Assembly (NCBI GenBank): GCA_028554795.2
Contig: CM068832.1
Location: 88,832,511 to 88,896,510 of the forward strand
DNA: 64,000 bases
Reading direction: 5' to 3'
Source: Sinohyriopsis cumingii
Lineage: Eukaryota; Mollusca; Bivalvia; Unionida; Unionidae
Position numbers and translations under genes: made by a program
The notes under the pieces: model-generated
What the model saw: only the letters and a program-made list of their open reading frames with translations
The model's database searches: none
What the model was told of the DNA's origin: nothing
Part shown: positions 20,967 through 31,900 of the stretch, one piece after another
Layout: every line of letters begins with the position of its first letter
Position numbering within the stretch: the first letter of the stretch is position 1

Positions 20967-21979
20967 TTATGCAGTAACCAACTGAGGTGTTTCAGCTACA
21001 AATTCCAAACACCACCAGTAAGATGTTGCGGTTAATTTCTTATCAGCTGCTTCCAGAATAAAAATGTCTGCAGTTCCCTTATTTAATATAACAGATACAA
21101 CCCCGGAAAACCTATCCGTTGAATGACGCCATGGATATATAGTAAATATTTCAAATTTTGCAGCACTAAACACAGATAGCCTGCACACGCCAGTGACTGT
21201 TGCGGAATATTTGATAGTTTTATTTTGCTGCGACCAGGTTGCGAATCCAGATGATACAGTGTATACGATGTTGGTAATATGCCCAGGAGTTATTCCGGCT
21301 GAAATTTTAATCAAAATGGTTTTATTAACAATCTCAGGAATCCCCGCTACGATGTCTTGCTTTGTTCGTTTGATCGTGTCCAGGTTAGTTTTGATATCAG
21401 AAAGTTTTATGTCAATGGCGTGCGGAGTGCCGAAGAATTTATCTATGGATTCATCGGTTTTTTGAAAATTTCTTCGAAATCTTCCAAAAGTGCCCACGTG
21501 AAAGTCATACTCGGCCCGCAACGTGGATAATTTACCATCTACGGTGTCGACTTATTTTTTTTGTTGCTGCGTCTTCGTCGGATGTTGGATCTCTTAACAC
21601 TACTATCTTATTCCCGTTCATGCTGAGTTCTCCCGTCATTGTGTCACCGGTATTTTTTTACACGAGTAGCAACGCTTCTTGTAATTTCATCTCTGATGGT
21701 TGTAAACGATATACTTGAATCCTTGATTCTACCACCGCCAGTAAACACAGGAATATTATCCGTAACTGCACCGAGTACTCGTCGAACTATATCATTCTAT
21801 CTGATGTTGCTCGTTTTTAGTTTTCCGTATCGATCCTGAAAAATAACAACATCATCTGTATCAACTCCAGCGAGGTTCATAATATCAGCAAGTTCATCCT
21901 TAGTCGCGTACTTTGACAGATCAACATCGCCGGGTTTTTTCTCAACGCGTGAAGATCTTCTTGCGTAAATATCAACCAT
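20967..21979 (-). pseudogene. Fiber-like protein, frameshifted
   Basis: Matches the intact 346-aa gene at 58361. The N-terminus (MVDIYARRSSRV, then DLSKYATKDELADI) and C-terminal head (SSGFATWSQQNKT...ATSYWWCLEFVAE) remain. The middle is broken by several indels between about 21540 and 21800. The gene lies six bases upstream of the membrane-protein start, within the same operon. Confidence 0.7.
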
Positions 21980-22010
21980 TATATAAGATCTAAGATCTGT
22001 TTAAAACCCT

Positions 22011-22501
22011 TTATGCGTGACGAAGCGGTTGCTTGTATAATCATGCACGACTTTATGTGGCGGTTTGGATGATTTTGATACAGCGTTAAGTACATTAATT
22101 ACTTCACGGCCGCATATTGGCGAATCTGTCATTGTTTGTGTGGGTAGCGTTGATTACCAAACCTGCGCGTGAAATGGTGCAACATACTTGATAAATTCAC
22201 GCGGTGGAGCTAACCCGTATGAATCAAAATAAACGATTCCACGTGGATCAACTGCGTATGATACCCAATGAGTACCAGGTCCTGAATTCGAGTCGAGATT
22301 AATAATACCTGTTTCGAATGTATTTGGTTGTTTCGGTAATTGATCTCGCATAAAAACACCTCTAAAGGCTTTTATGTTTAATTTTTTAGCAACATCAAGT
22401 AAATCAAAATTTGATGCTGGAACATCTAACGTGGAAGTATCAGACCTCTTCCCCAGCGAGATCCCGGTAATCTTAGGCTGCGTCCCTTTTTTTGTATCCA
22501 T
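22011..22501 (-). pseudogene. Adenain-type cysteine protease, 16-bp deletion
   Basis: Same gene as 59426 in element 2. The catalytic histidine region (GTHWVSYAV) and aspartate region (VYFDSYGLAPP) are present. A 16-base gap near 22165, relative to element 2, breaks the frame before the cysteine motif (ICGREV), which can still be read downstream. The start overlaps the end of the pX-like gene by 29 bases. Confidence 0.8.
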
Positions 22502-22868
22502 TTCCTGTTGCTTTCTTTAGAGCCATTCCAGCAGCTGTTCCAACAGCACCTAATGCGGCTGCTTTTGCTACGGCTGGAGCAGCAGCAGCTATTAACGCTG
22601 GAATAGCCGCAAGAAGTGAAAATATACCACCCGTTTTAACCATGTCCTTGATGGCGCTCGGAGAAAGATGTAATTGAACTCCGGTTTTTGATTCTAGGGC
22701 TTTATTGAAATGTTTGATCTGATTATTTGTCAACGATAATTTGTTTGGACCACCACCAATCGGATCTCGTTTTAGTGATATTTTAGTTCCGCATTTGTTG
22801 GCGTTTATTGATTGAAGCTTTTTGACCTGACCAGGAGTCAGAGTAACATTAACATGACCATACGACAT
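22473..22868 (-). CDS. pX-like virion protein with amphipathic repeats
   Basis: 131 residues, intact. Three short repeats of the form (V/I)-x-L-(T/S)-x2-(Q/A)-(V/I)-K occupy the first half: VTLTPGQVKKL, LSLTNNQIKHF and LHLSPSAIKDM. An alanine-rich hydrophobic segment (about 83-118) and a basic end (GNGYKKRDAA) follow. This layout is typical of the small membrane-active or core proteins next to the protease in Polintons and adintoviruses. It probably accompanies DNA or acts on membranes during entry; that role is inference. It overlaps the protease start by 29 bases, implying coupled translation. Confidence 0.65.
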   Translation of the reverse strand: MSYGHVNVTLTPGQVKKLQSINANKCGTKISLKRDPIGGGPNKLSLTNNQIKHFNKALESKTGVQLHLSPSAIKDMVKTGGIFSLLAAIPALIAAAAPAVAKAAALGAVGTAAGMALKKATGNGYKKRDAA

Positions 22869-22902
22869 TTTTATATAAAATATATTTTTCTAAATAACAT
22901 GA

Positions 22903-24265
22903 TTAAAGATTTTCCACCAGTGAATCAACGACCCTCATCCGACCACTACCACCTTCAAGTAACATGGCTTTATCGCTGAGTATGACCGCGATTGCTCTAT
23001 AATTAGCACCACCTGTATTTAATGTTGCTTTAAGATGTATATCAACGACAGATTGTTTTGATAGATCAAGATGCTCCAGTGAAAAATAATAAATCGGATA
23101 TAATTCTTTAAAATCATATTGTGATATTTGCAGCCCAGTATCAACATTTTGATCACGTCCCATGAATGACATTAAACGATGATATACACGTCCTGTACTA
23201 TTTTGTTCATAATTTAGTTGTATATTCTCTGTTGGTTCTTGTTGTCCGTTTATCCGTAAGGAAATATCTGTAATACCTAATTTAACAAATATCATATGAG
23301 AGTGAACTTGTGAGCCTAATCAATTAGTTTCCTGAAACGCAATAAAAATAAGTCGTGGTGCAGAAACACCCTGTTGTGATGCTATATGCCATGTAAACTG
23401 ACCGTTAACGTTAGTTTGCATACTATCTGTGTTTGTTGTTAACCATGACAACAAGGATTTACCACCAGTGTCCATGAAAGAAATTAATTTTTGTTCTTCT
23501 GCAATCGTTGGAGTCATTACCGGCATCCACAGTGAAAGTTTCGATAATACTACTTTACCAGCATCTCCACAGAGCATCGTTATTATCACCCATTCTTACA
23601 AGAACAACCGTATGTCTAGCTCCAAAAATAACCTTTCTAAAATTTCTGCAAAATCCAAAAATATGCGATAGTGGAATTGCACATGAAAATCTTCTATTGT
23701 CTCCTAGCAACATTTTTCTACGCACTGCAGATCCTAAGTTGAAATTATCATTAACACTTTTAACCACCGACTCCATATCAGCATCAGTGTTATTGGCATG
23801 ATTTCTTGGTCGTCCTGTTGTATATTGATCACTTTCAGGGCGATCAGAATTATCTTTCACAAACATCATTGTAGGACCTGCTGATCTTGTATAATCATCA
23901 GAATATCTTGCTAATCCTATTATTGTTGTAGCAACGCCTACATCTTTCTGAATCGATTCGATATTTTTTCCATCGACAATATAAGAGGCGCTATCAAACA
24001 ATGCCATGATCCCGTTGTTGACAAAACCAATTTTTACTGCATCTGCATAATTAGTATCATCCGTTTTTATAATTGTACCTTCTACCTCAATAAAAGCCTT
24101 AGCGGATAAAAAGTATTTACTTGTATCATGAATTTGTAGTTCAATTCTTCCACGTTGATTTGGTATTCGTGCTTCATAAGAATAAAACTGATAATCACGC
24201 ACATATTCATCTTTAAGCACAGATGCTTCCATGTCAAATGCTGTGTCTGATATACGCTTGAACAT
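22903..24265 (-). pseudogene. Double-jelly-roll major capsid protein, broken
   Basis: About 450 codons starting MFKRISDTAFDMEASVL. YIVDGKNIESIQKDVGV and the preceding NNGIMALFDSAS give the pattern seen in Polinton hexon-like proteins (a strand followed by the 'LNG-x2-I' turn). The C-terminal half has YFSLEHLDLSKQSVVDI. One 10-base gap near 23590 and one nonsense codon near 23318 break it. This gene identifies the element as virus-like. It is the largest member of the virion operon. Confidence 0.8.
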
Positions 24266-24274
24266 TTATTATAA

Positions 24275-24742
24275 TTATTTTCGTCTAACATGAAGATTAC
24301 CGGGTTTGGAAACTCCGCTTCCTGATATCATGCTTGAAATATTACTCCCTGATTCAACTAGTCCTTGATCTGCTAACGCCGCTAGTTTTTGATTTGGAGC
24401 CTGATTTATTATTCTACTGACATCTGCTGGCATCACTTCAGTACTTGGTAATTTTACTGGTGGTTGTGATTTTCGTCGCAATAATCGTGCTAGTCTTTCT
24501 TTGATTGCCGAGAAAGCCCTACCAGCAACATTAACAATTGCACCTGGAGCTTTTTCACGAACAACATCAACAGCCTTCATCGATAATTGTTTTGCAACAG
24601 GCGCTACTTTTCGGGCTATCCTTGTGAATAATCCCTGAATAACATCAACAAGTCCATCTCCGTAAATTGCTCTATAGGTTGGTAATCGCGAGTTTACCAC
24701 TCTGACCGATACGGATTTACGATGATTATTGTGTACTATCAT
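24275..24742 (-). CDS. Basic virion protein, protein VI-like
   Basis: 155 residues, intact. A GDGLVDVIQGLFTRIARKVAP amphipathic stretch (about residues 28-48) lies near the N-terminus, followed by repeated basic/alanine helices (KERLARLLRRK). The end is SGSGVSKPGNLHVRRK. A glycine-rich N-terminus with an amphipathic helix, just upstream of the hexon gene, is the position and style of adenovirus protein VI. Homology is not shown, so the name is by analogy. Confidence 0.5.
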   Translation of the reverse strand: MIVHNNHRKSVSVRVVNSRLPTYRAIYGDGLVDVIQGLFTRIARKVAPVAKQLSMKAVDVVREKAPGAIVNVAGRAFSAIKERLARLLRRKSQPPVKLPSTEVMPADVSRIINQAPNQKLAALADQGLVESGSNISSMISGSGVSKPGNLHVRRK

Positions 24743-24770
24743 CTTATTTTATTTGTTATTTATCTAACAA

Positions 24771-25859
24771 CTAGTCAGCAACAAGTTCATCGATAAGTTG
24801 TCGGTAAACGCCGATATCCATGATACCACCTTGAAATAATCGCCGACAAATATCAGATGCTTCATTAATTATTTCTGGTGAATTATTTCCAGCTCGTTTT
24901 CCTCCTATGAGAACTTCTAACCGTGACACATCATTAATGATATTATCAGGACAAACAAGATTACCTCCGAAACCACTACCAGTAGCTCCTTCTTCTGTTG
25001 TTTTCTTAAATAGTCTTAAGGGTGATCTTTCTTCTGCTGATTTTTTAAGTAGCTCTTTAGACCTTTTAAGTTCCGGCTTCAACCTTTGCTGCGGCGAAGA
25101 AGATTGTTGTTGTTCTGTTTGTTGCAGAGGTGGAGGAAGTTGATATGAAGGTTCCTGCTGGGAGAATTGTTCTTGTTCTAGTTGTTCCAGTCTCTCTCTA
25201 TAAAGTATTTTTACTTCTTTATCAAGATTTTTGCATTCTTGACCTCTAGCGTGTTTTTTGTTGTAATATACGCGATATATCCATCTAATAAGATTGTCAT
25301 CATTTACTTTTTCATGACGGGTGTTTAAAATACCAGATTTATTAAATATACTATTTAATATTACTTCGGGTAATTGTTCTCTTTTAGTATTTCTAATATC
25401 TTCGACAACCCCTTTCCTAAATTTTGCAATCAATTCTAAGTTTTCTTCTATTGATTCGGGTTCAGGTGTAAGTTCTTTTCTCACGTCGGCGACTTCAGTA
25501 CGAAGTTTTCCAATACTTTCAAGTATTTCCTCACCAACAGGTGGAGGTTGAGCAGCAGCTATATCAGTTGGAAGATCTCGTAAAATCTTCTTTCTCTGTT
25601 TAGTTCTTCTTGCTATTTTTTCGGTTTGTTCTGCTGTTTGTTTTGATACCGGAAGATTTTCTTTGATGACAGCTGTAACATTTTCAGTAGCTGCAGTGAC
25701 GGGTTTAGATAGTTTTTTAGTGTCTTCTTCATACTCAACTTGTGCTTCTTGATGCGCTTGTAGATTTTTTCTGAATGAATCTCGTACGGGAAGAAATTTT
25801 TTAATTGCTTCTAGTCTCTCTCGTGCTATTCTTGCAGCATGAGATTCCGGATGTACCAT
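24771..25859 (-). CDS. Long coiled-coil, scaffold-like protein
   Basis: 362 residues, intact, first gene of the minus-strand virion operon, 30 bases inside the right terminal repeat. It is strongly charged and helical, with Q-rich low-complexity (about 235-260) and a conserved end (VSRLEVLIGGKRAGNNSPEI... then RRLFQGGIMDIGVYRQLIDEL). The C-terminal 60 residues are much better conserved in element 2 than the rest. A scaffold or internal virion protein is likely by position only. Confidence 0.55.
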   Translation of the reverse strand: MVHPESHAARIARERLEAIKKFLPVRDSFRKNLQAHQEAQVEYEEDTKKLSKPVTAATENVTAVIKENLPVSKQTAEQTEKIARRTKQRKKILRDLPTDIAAAQPPPVGEEILESIGKLRTEVADVRKELTPEPESIEENLELIAKFRKGVVEDIRNTKREQLPEVILNSIFNKSGILNTRHEKVNDDNLIRWIYRVYYNKKHARGQECKNLDKEVKILYRERLEQLEQEQFSQQEPSYQLPPPLQQTEQQQSSSPQQRLKPELKRSKELLKKSAEERSPLRLFKKTTEEGATGSGFGGNLVCPDNIINDVSRLEVLIGGKRAGNNSPEIINEASDICRRLFQGGIMDIGVYRQLIDELVAD

Positions 25860-25889
25860 TATTTTTAATATAACAATTTTTTAATTAAT

Positions 25890-26044
25890 AGCAGCAGAGA
25901 GGGCATTGTCTACAATTCTGTTTGGGACAAACAATAACCGTAGACGTGGTACTTACCTCTATGAAGGGTCACTATTTTTTTTTTTTGTCTAAAAACAAAG
26001 GGTGACCATTCCCTATAGTGGTCTGATTGCCCTCTCTGCTGCTC
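25890..26044 (-). repeat. Right terminal inverted repeat of element 1
   Basis: AGCAGCAGAGAGGGC at the inner end and GCCCTCTCTGCTGCT at the outer end bound about 125 bases that match 9125-9272 in reverse. Includes a T-run of 14. Confidence 0.88.
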
Positions 26045-26370
26045 TTTAAAATGATCTAGTAGAGAACTTGAAAATGTTCTAGTATAAATTTTGTATCTAT
26101 GTCCTCTCACTAAATACCCTTTGACTATGTTTATAAACAATTACTGAAAGCTATATAAACAGGTATGTGTTACTCAGGAAATTACCTCACCATAAACACA
26201 TATATTAACTGCTTGGACTCCAACACAATAGTTTGAATGTCCTAAAGGCACAATACCAAATATAATTTTGTCTTCGTGTATTTTAAATAAAGTCCTCATT
26301 TTGACGTACAAACATATTTTCTCTGACAAAATTTGACAAATAGCCATCATTGCATCTTGTATCTGGTGTA

Positions 26371-26451
<81 letters not shown>

Positions 26452-26689
26452 AATGTTACTTAATATCATTCCCAATAAATATTAGATATGTGCATTTTGG
26501 GGAGCAAAACTTAAATTTAATTTTTAAAAAGAAATTCATTTAAATTAAAAAAAGTAAGTTTTTATTTTGTATTTCGTTCTTATATTCTCAAGGTCAATAT
26601 TCATAACATTACAATTTCACGCGTCTGTCGTTAGTAATAAAGATTTGATACCAATCAAAACTTTAATCAATACGGCACTGAGTATCATC
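26045..26689. other. Host flank with long (TA)n tract
   Basis: Starts with the right copy of TTTAA and continues the duplicated host segment (AATGATCTAGTAGAGAAC matches 28916 onward). A TA dinucleotide run fills about 26372-26448. No genes. Confidence 0.7.
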
Positions 26690-28930
26690 CAGGACACAAT
26701 TAATTGTACCATATATTCTCTACATTTGTTTCTCAGTACTGAACTTTACACTGTGTGACAATCAATACAAATTATCTGTTAATCAAAAATACCTTCAAAG
26801 ATGACTTTACTGTGAAGTTCATGTCATAGGCCGTAATTTTTGGAGAGGCTGGACTGTAAAGAAACCCGCGGTGCAATGGAACACATATTTTACTTCCGGT
26901 CCATCACCAGTACATTATTACTCAGTGTACACTGTCGCCGAAACAGACACAGACAACCACAGCAAAAACACTCATTTAAAAGAATAAACAATTCCATTTA
27001 AATCCATACCAAGAATGCCTTAATCTAACGTTTGTATCACCACCAAAAGGAGAGCGGAAATAAATGCTATACAAATAGACTGCGACTGCAATTGTGGGTA
27101 CTGAACCGGAACTATTAAACGCGGTCTGATTCCTAACAGACCAATTTTTTATTGCCAATTTTAGACAAAATTTTATATTTGAATGACACGCCTATTTCAA
27201 CATTTTAAGTGAAGTCTTTTTGAATGTCTTTGCAAACAAGACATTTGATAGCTGTCAGAAAGTGTGTAGTGCTGGTAATCCACGGTGTGTAATTTTTAGT
27301 CCAACTCCACTTGAGAAACAAAGACAGAATTTGCTACATCTTCCATAATTGTAGGAATATTTCAATGAAATAAAAACCTAATTGTAACACAAGATAAGGC
27401 CTGACTGAAAGTTTTCTGAAATTAAGAAATTGATAAAAAAAATCTATTGGAAACTTAAATAAACATCTGAATTGTAAAAACTAATTTTTATTTAAAAAAA
27501 TAATTTTCATACATGTTTAATAGGCAATATGACAAGTTTTAGACAGCAAAGTTGACTAATGAATGATATTTCAAATAAATGGGAGTATGGGTCTGTACAC
27601 CTAATAATATTTTCCCGAGGGGTAGTGATACAAGATAGCACACAGTGATTTTGGCAGCCAATTACATTATGCCATTCCAGATGGATATAGGTTTACACAC
27701 TAAAGAAACAACGACAGGTGCTATGTTCCACATTTATTGTCTCAGTTTCTTAGGCATTTGTTTGTATAACTAATAGCGCACTCAAGTTTAAAATTCTGAT
27801 GCGACCACTACCAAGTTTTATATATAAAAAAAATGGATTCAATTTCAATGTGGATAGCCACAAAAGCGATAGGAAAATATAGTTCCAGGGAGGCTCTACC
27901 TTACTGAACAATGGGGCTAATCTCTCTCATGAAGACGTAAGTCATGTCTTTGAGGTGATATATCAGTGTAGTGTTATGAACTAATCTAGGTCACTTATGG
28001 CGGTAGACTGCACATTTCCTTATTAAACCTTGCTATCACGACCGGACTACTGGAGAACTACCAAAATGACCCAACTATGTCACTTTGTTCCCGATACCAG
28101 GCTAGACCTAAAAAGATATAAGATGTTTCATTTAATTCTAGAAAACAGCGCAATGTAGGTAAATGAAGTTAAGGTGTGTTAGATATAGAGATTTCAAAAC
28201 AACATTATATGTGCAAGCGTGGGAATAAGTATTAAACTTGACAGAGTGACACTCAGAAATTTGAATCATTGTGCATGCTTTAACATGATACATTCAACCC
28301 CAACGTATGTAAGGTTTCTAGAAGCAAATTTTGTCATTTGTAGGCTAAAGAACTCATCAGGTAACCTATGTATCATACATTTTAAGGCAATGTTGTCACG
28401 GTGAGGTTGAAAGTGAAATATGTTACCATACATAAGCATACTCAAGATGAAAATAACGTTTTGGGATATTATAAGTAAAAACATACATATATGTGCCTTA
28501 CAGATTCATTATAGGCACAATGACAGCCTATATGATATACTGAATGTGTTGTGTGGATCCCAAACGGTCTAAACTGTATAGATATTTGCCCATGTGGGAT
28601 ATGTAACCATGCTAAGATCAGTTGTATAAATTAAATTCAAATAATCTGTTTGAATATTTCTTGTGTATTTTTTAGAATGTCAATTAATTCATAACGTATA
28701 AATCATAATGGCTCATTAGATTTCCAATAATATCATATAGGCCACAAAGCTGCACTTCATCAATTAATGAATTAACCAAGCTGAACAATAAAATGGAAAG
28801 CATTTTGTGTTCAACGTACATCATTTATCTGTTTTCTTACCTCCACGAGTTGATATACCTGGGGAAAGTACATTGTATCCCTTTGACCTGTATTTCATTC
28901 TCTGACAGTTTGAAATGATCTAGCAGATAA
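26690..28930 (+). repeat. Host segmental duplication, copy B, with empty site for element 1
   Basis: Homologous to 6620-9119 plus the flank after 26045. At 28905-28930, TCTGACAGTTTGAAATGATCTAG joins the left and right flanks of element 1 without any insert. No gene recognised. Confidence 0.75.
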
Positions 28931-31900
28931 CGTGAGAATGGTTTATGGGGATTTCAAAAGAATGTCTCAGAAAACTGTATTTCAACTTGTGATATCCCAT
29001 TGAATCATAACCAAAACATGGTTATTATGTCATAAAGAAAGTATCAGATGCTTCAGTGATCAAAACTTACTCAGGATATGCTAACATTTTATATCTCTAT
29101 TGGATCAGTGCTCTCACTATGACATAATTATAACTTGTTAAGTGTATACAATTAATCAGAATATGTCCATTCTGCATAATTCATACCGATGAACGAGCAT
29201 TAATAATAATAATAATTCATAATAATAGCATACTTCATACCAACGAATGTTTAATAATAATAATAATTCATAAAAATTGTATAATTCATACCCATGAATG
29301 TGCAAAAATAACAAATAATACTGTTTTCAAATGGAGAAATATGATGTCGTACAATTTGCTTAAATCTTAACTGCTAGGTGTTCTTTGAATACAACGAAAC
29401 AAATTTGTAATCATTTTCAATCAATTGATTTTCGTAAATTAATTAAATATGTGGTTTATCAAGAGCTTAGCGGTTTGAATGAATGTCTGACATAAAACAC
29501 AGAAAAGCATTGAATCAATACTTGGAAGAACAAAGATGTTACAACATTATTTTTAAAAAAAATGGTTAAAATAGTTCATAAATCTATAGAGCCACCACCT
29601 TTTCATCACAATCAGCTAACTGGCTGTTCTGGATCTGTCTATAATTGAGCTACAGAGCTTACTTATAACCGAATTTAAAATTAACACATGAAATCAGAGT
29701 AGTGTAAACAGGTTAGTGATAATCGGTTGGTACATTATTTGTTTTCAACAGGACAATTAATTCAGGATGCATTAAATGGAAACAATTTGCACAGTTCTTA
29801 TAACTTATGTTAATAATAACGTTGTTGTTTCTAAAGTTTAATTGGAGATGCAGCTTTACGTGGAGAATGCAATACGCATTGCACAATAAATAGCCATAAG
29901 CATGAATACACATTCTGATCGAAGGTTTTTCTATTTTGTGTTGTTTTATTTTTATATTTACTGTCAGTTTAATTAGTCTAACCAGTTATACATTAGTTTA
30001 TAGTTTCAAACCCCGGTCTCTATGCCAATTTCAGTATTTAAGGATTGGATGGGCGTTTTGCAGCCCACCACCCCTCTAAATTCACGGTAATAGTCCTTGT
30101 TAGTAAGCATTGCTGGTTTATTAATGAATTTGCAGTGAGTATGATATATAGGAAATATAGAATGCCCCTGTCCCAAATAGTTCCTACAATAGTTAAAATA
30201 ATATTAAAGCCAAAGAGAAAATGAAGATGTGAATATCGACATGAACAGCATACGTTCACAAATTCATTTATCAACAAAACTCAAATGACACTTTTAACAA
30301 GTTTGATAAAAAAAAAATAACAATTACTAATTACATACAATTGCAATAATTTTTGAGCATAAATTGTCTTTCAGATGTGTAGTGTTACTAGAAGGTGATA
30401 TTATGTTTGAAGACTCGAGTCATCCCATTGCAAACTGGCCATTCCAGTCTTTGGAAAGTTTGCACAAACTTGAGCCACCTGTGTCATCTGAAAATTTGGA
30501 TTATTTTTAGAATCTTGTCTGTCAATTCATCATAGTTTGGTCACGTTTTGTTTTAGGCTTTTTCAGGCACTTTGTTGGGGAAATCATTTCTATGTTTGTA
30601 GACCTTGTGTCAGAGTGAACAAGACTAGTATCTGAACATTTTTCAATTTTTTTAAATTCTTTTTTTGTTGTTGTATTCTTAATATTTTTTATTCTAGCAA
30701 ATTGTTTTCTTATTTTTGTTGAGGAACACAAATTAATAATGGTTGCTTTTATACACATATGTGCATATGTTTAAGATTATAACTGGCAGCCGCAGATTTC
30801 ATAACCTTGTGAAAACTACAAGATTGTAAATTGATACACACCATACTGCATTGTACAAAATTTAGCAGACATTTTCTAATTTGAATTTAGTGAACGGGTA
30901 CATGCATCTTGTTATGCTTTTAATAAGAAAAATATTTATATTGGTTTTTATTATTCAAAAAAAAATATTAAATTTCAAGAAAAGTTGGGTCCCGAATTTT
31001 GGGGATTAATTCCCTTTAAAATTCTGAGAAAACTGAAATAATTTTTCAGTTCAATATATAAGAAATGTTAATATTTTTGAAACATGTTTTTGGTGTTTTA
31101 TTTTTTAGGCAACATGTATATCACTTTGATACAGAGTTTGCTTTGATTAAAAGAGTCTTTATATTTCCCGGTGATAGACACTCGGACATAACATAGAAAG
31201 AAAAACTCAAACATGGCATTTTTAAAAACATCTTTTCTATTTGATTGCAATGTTGTACATCATAAAGTTAGTATTTCCTTTAGTAGTGTATGCATAGATG
31301 AAACTGTGTAAGGATAACATACACATCTGTGACAATAAGTAAAATATTTTGGTTAATAAACTTGAGAAAATGCTGGATGTTTTGTACGATTTTGTTTTTG
31401 TTTTGTTCTTCAGAATTTTAACACAGCTTGTATATACAAGTAAAGTTATCAGAGTTGTTCTTGGATATATAATATTGAATGACAAGATTAAACTATGAGA
31501 AATTTATTAGATTTGGGTAGAAGTACAAAGCTCTGAAAAGCAATAAACATGGAACAAGCTAAATTTACAATATTCCTGATATGAGTAATAATAAAATATG
31601 TCACCTTTAGGAAGCATTATCATAAAAAGTACAAGAGATAATACTGTGATTTTGTTTAATGCGCTTTAGAATGTTGCATTGTTTGTTTATCTATTTGAAA
31701 GGTCTTCATCAAATAGGTAATTTTTTAAACTTTAAGTAGGCTTTTGCTGTTTTGACTAATGGTGTTGGACCTCACTAGCTATGCATAGGTTGTTATCCCC
31801 AATATACTAGATACAGACTAAGACGATGGGCATGTGTATTTATATTCCAGGAATCGGACAAATTAATCAGCACAAGTTGCCTGCATAAATACGGTGGCAG

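Larger units (their letters stand above)
9125..26044. mobile_element. Element 1: complete 16.9-kb Polinton-like virus-derived element
   Basis: Bounded by terminal inverted repeats (9125-9272, 25890-26044) and 5-bp target duplications. It encodes an integrase, A32/FtsK-type packaging ATPase, phospholipase A2, fused polymerase-helicase, adenain-type protease, double-jelly-roll capsid protein and penton-like and fiber-like proteins. Together these define a virion-forming, self-replicating element. Integrase, polymerase, capsid, penton, fiber and protease genes are broken in this copy, so it is inactive alone. Gene order and proteins match element 2 closely, about nine residues in ten by eye in the ATPase. 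Confidence 0.9.
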
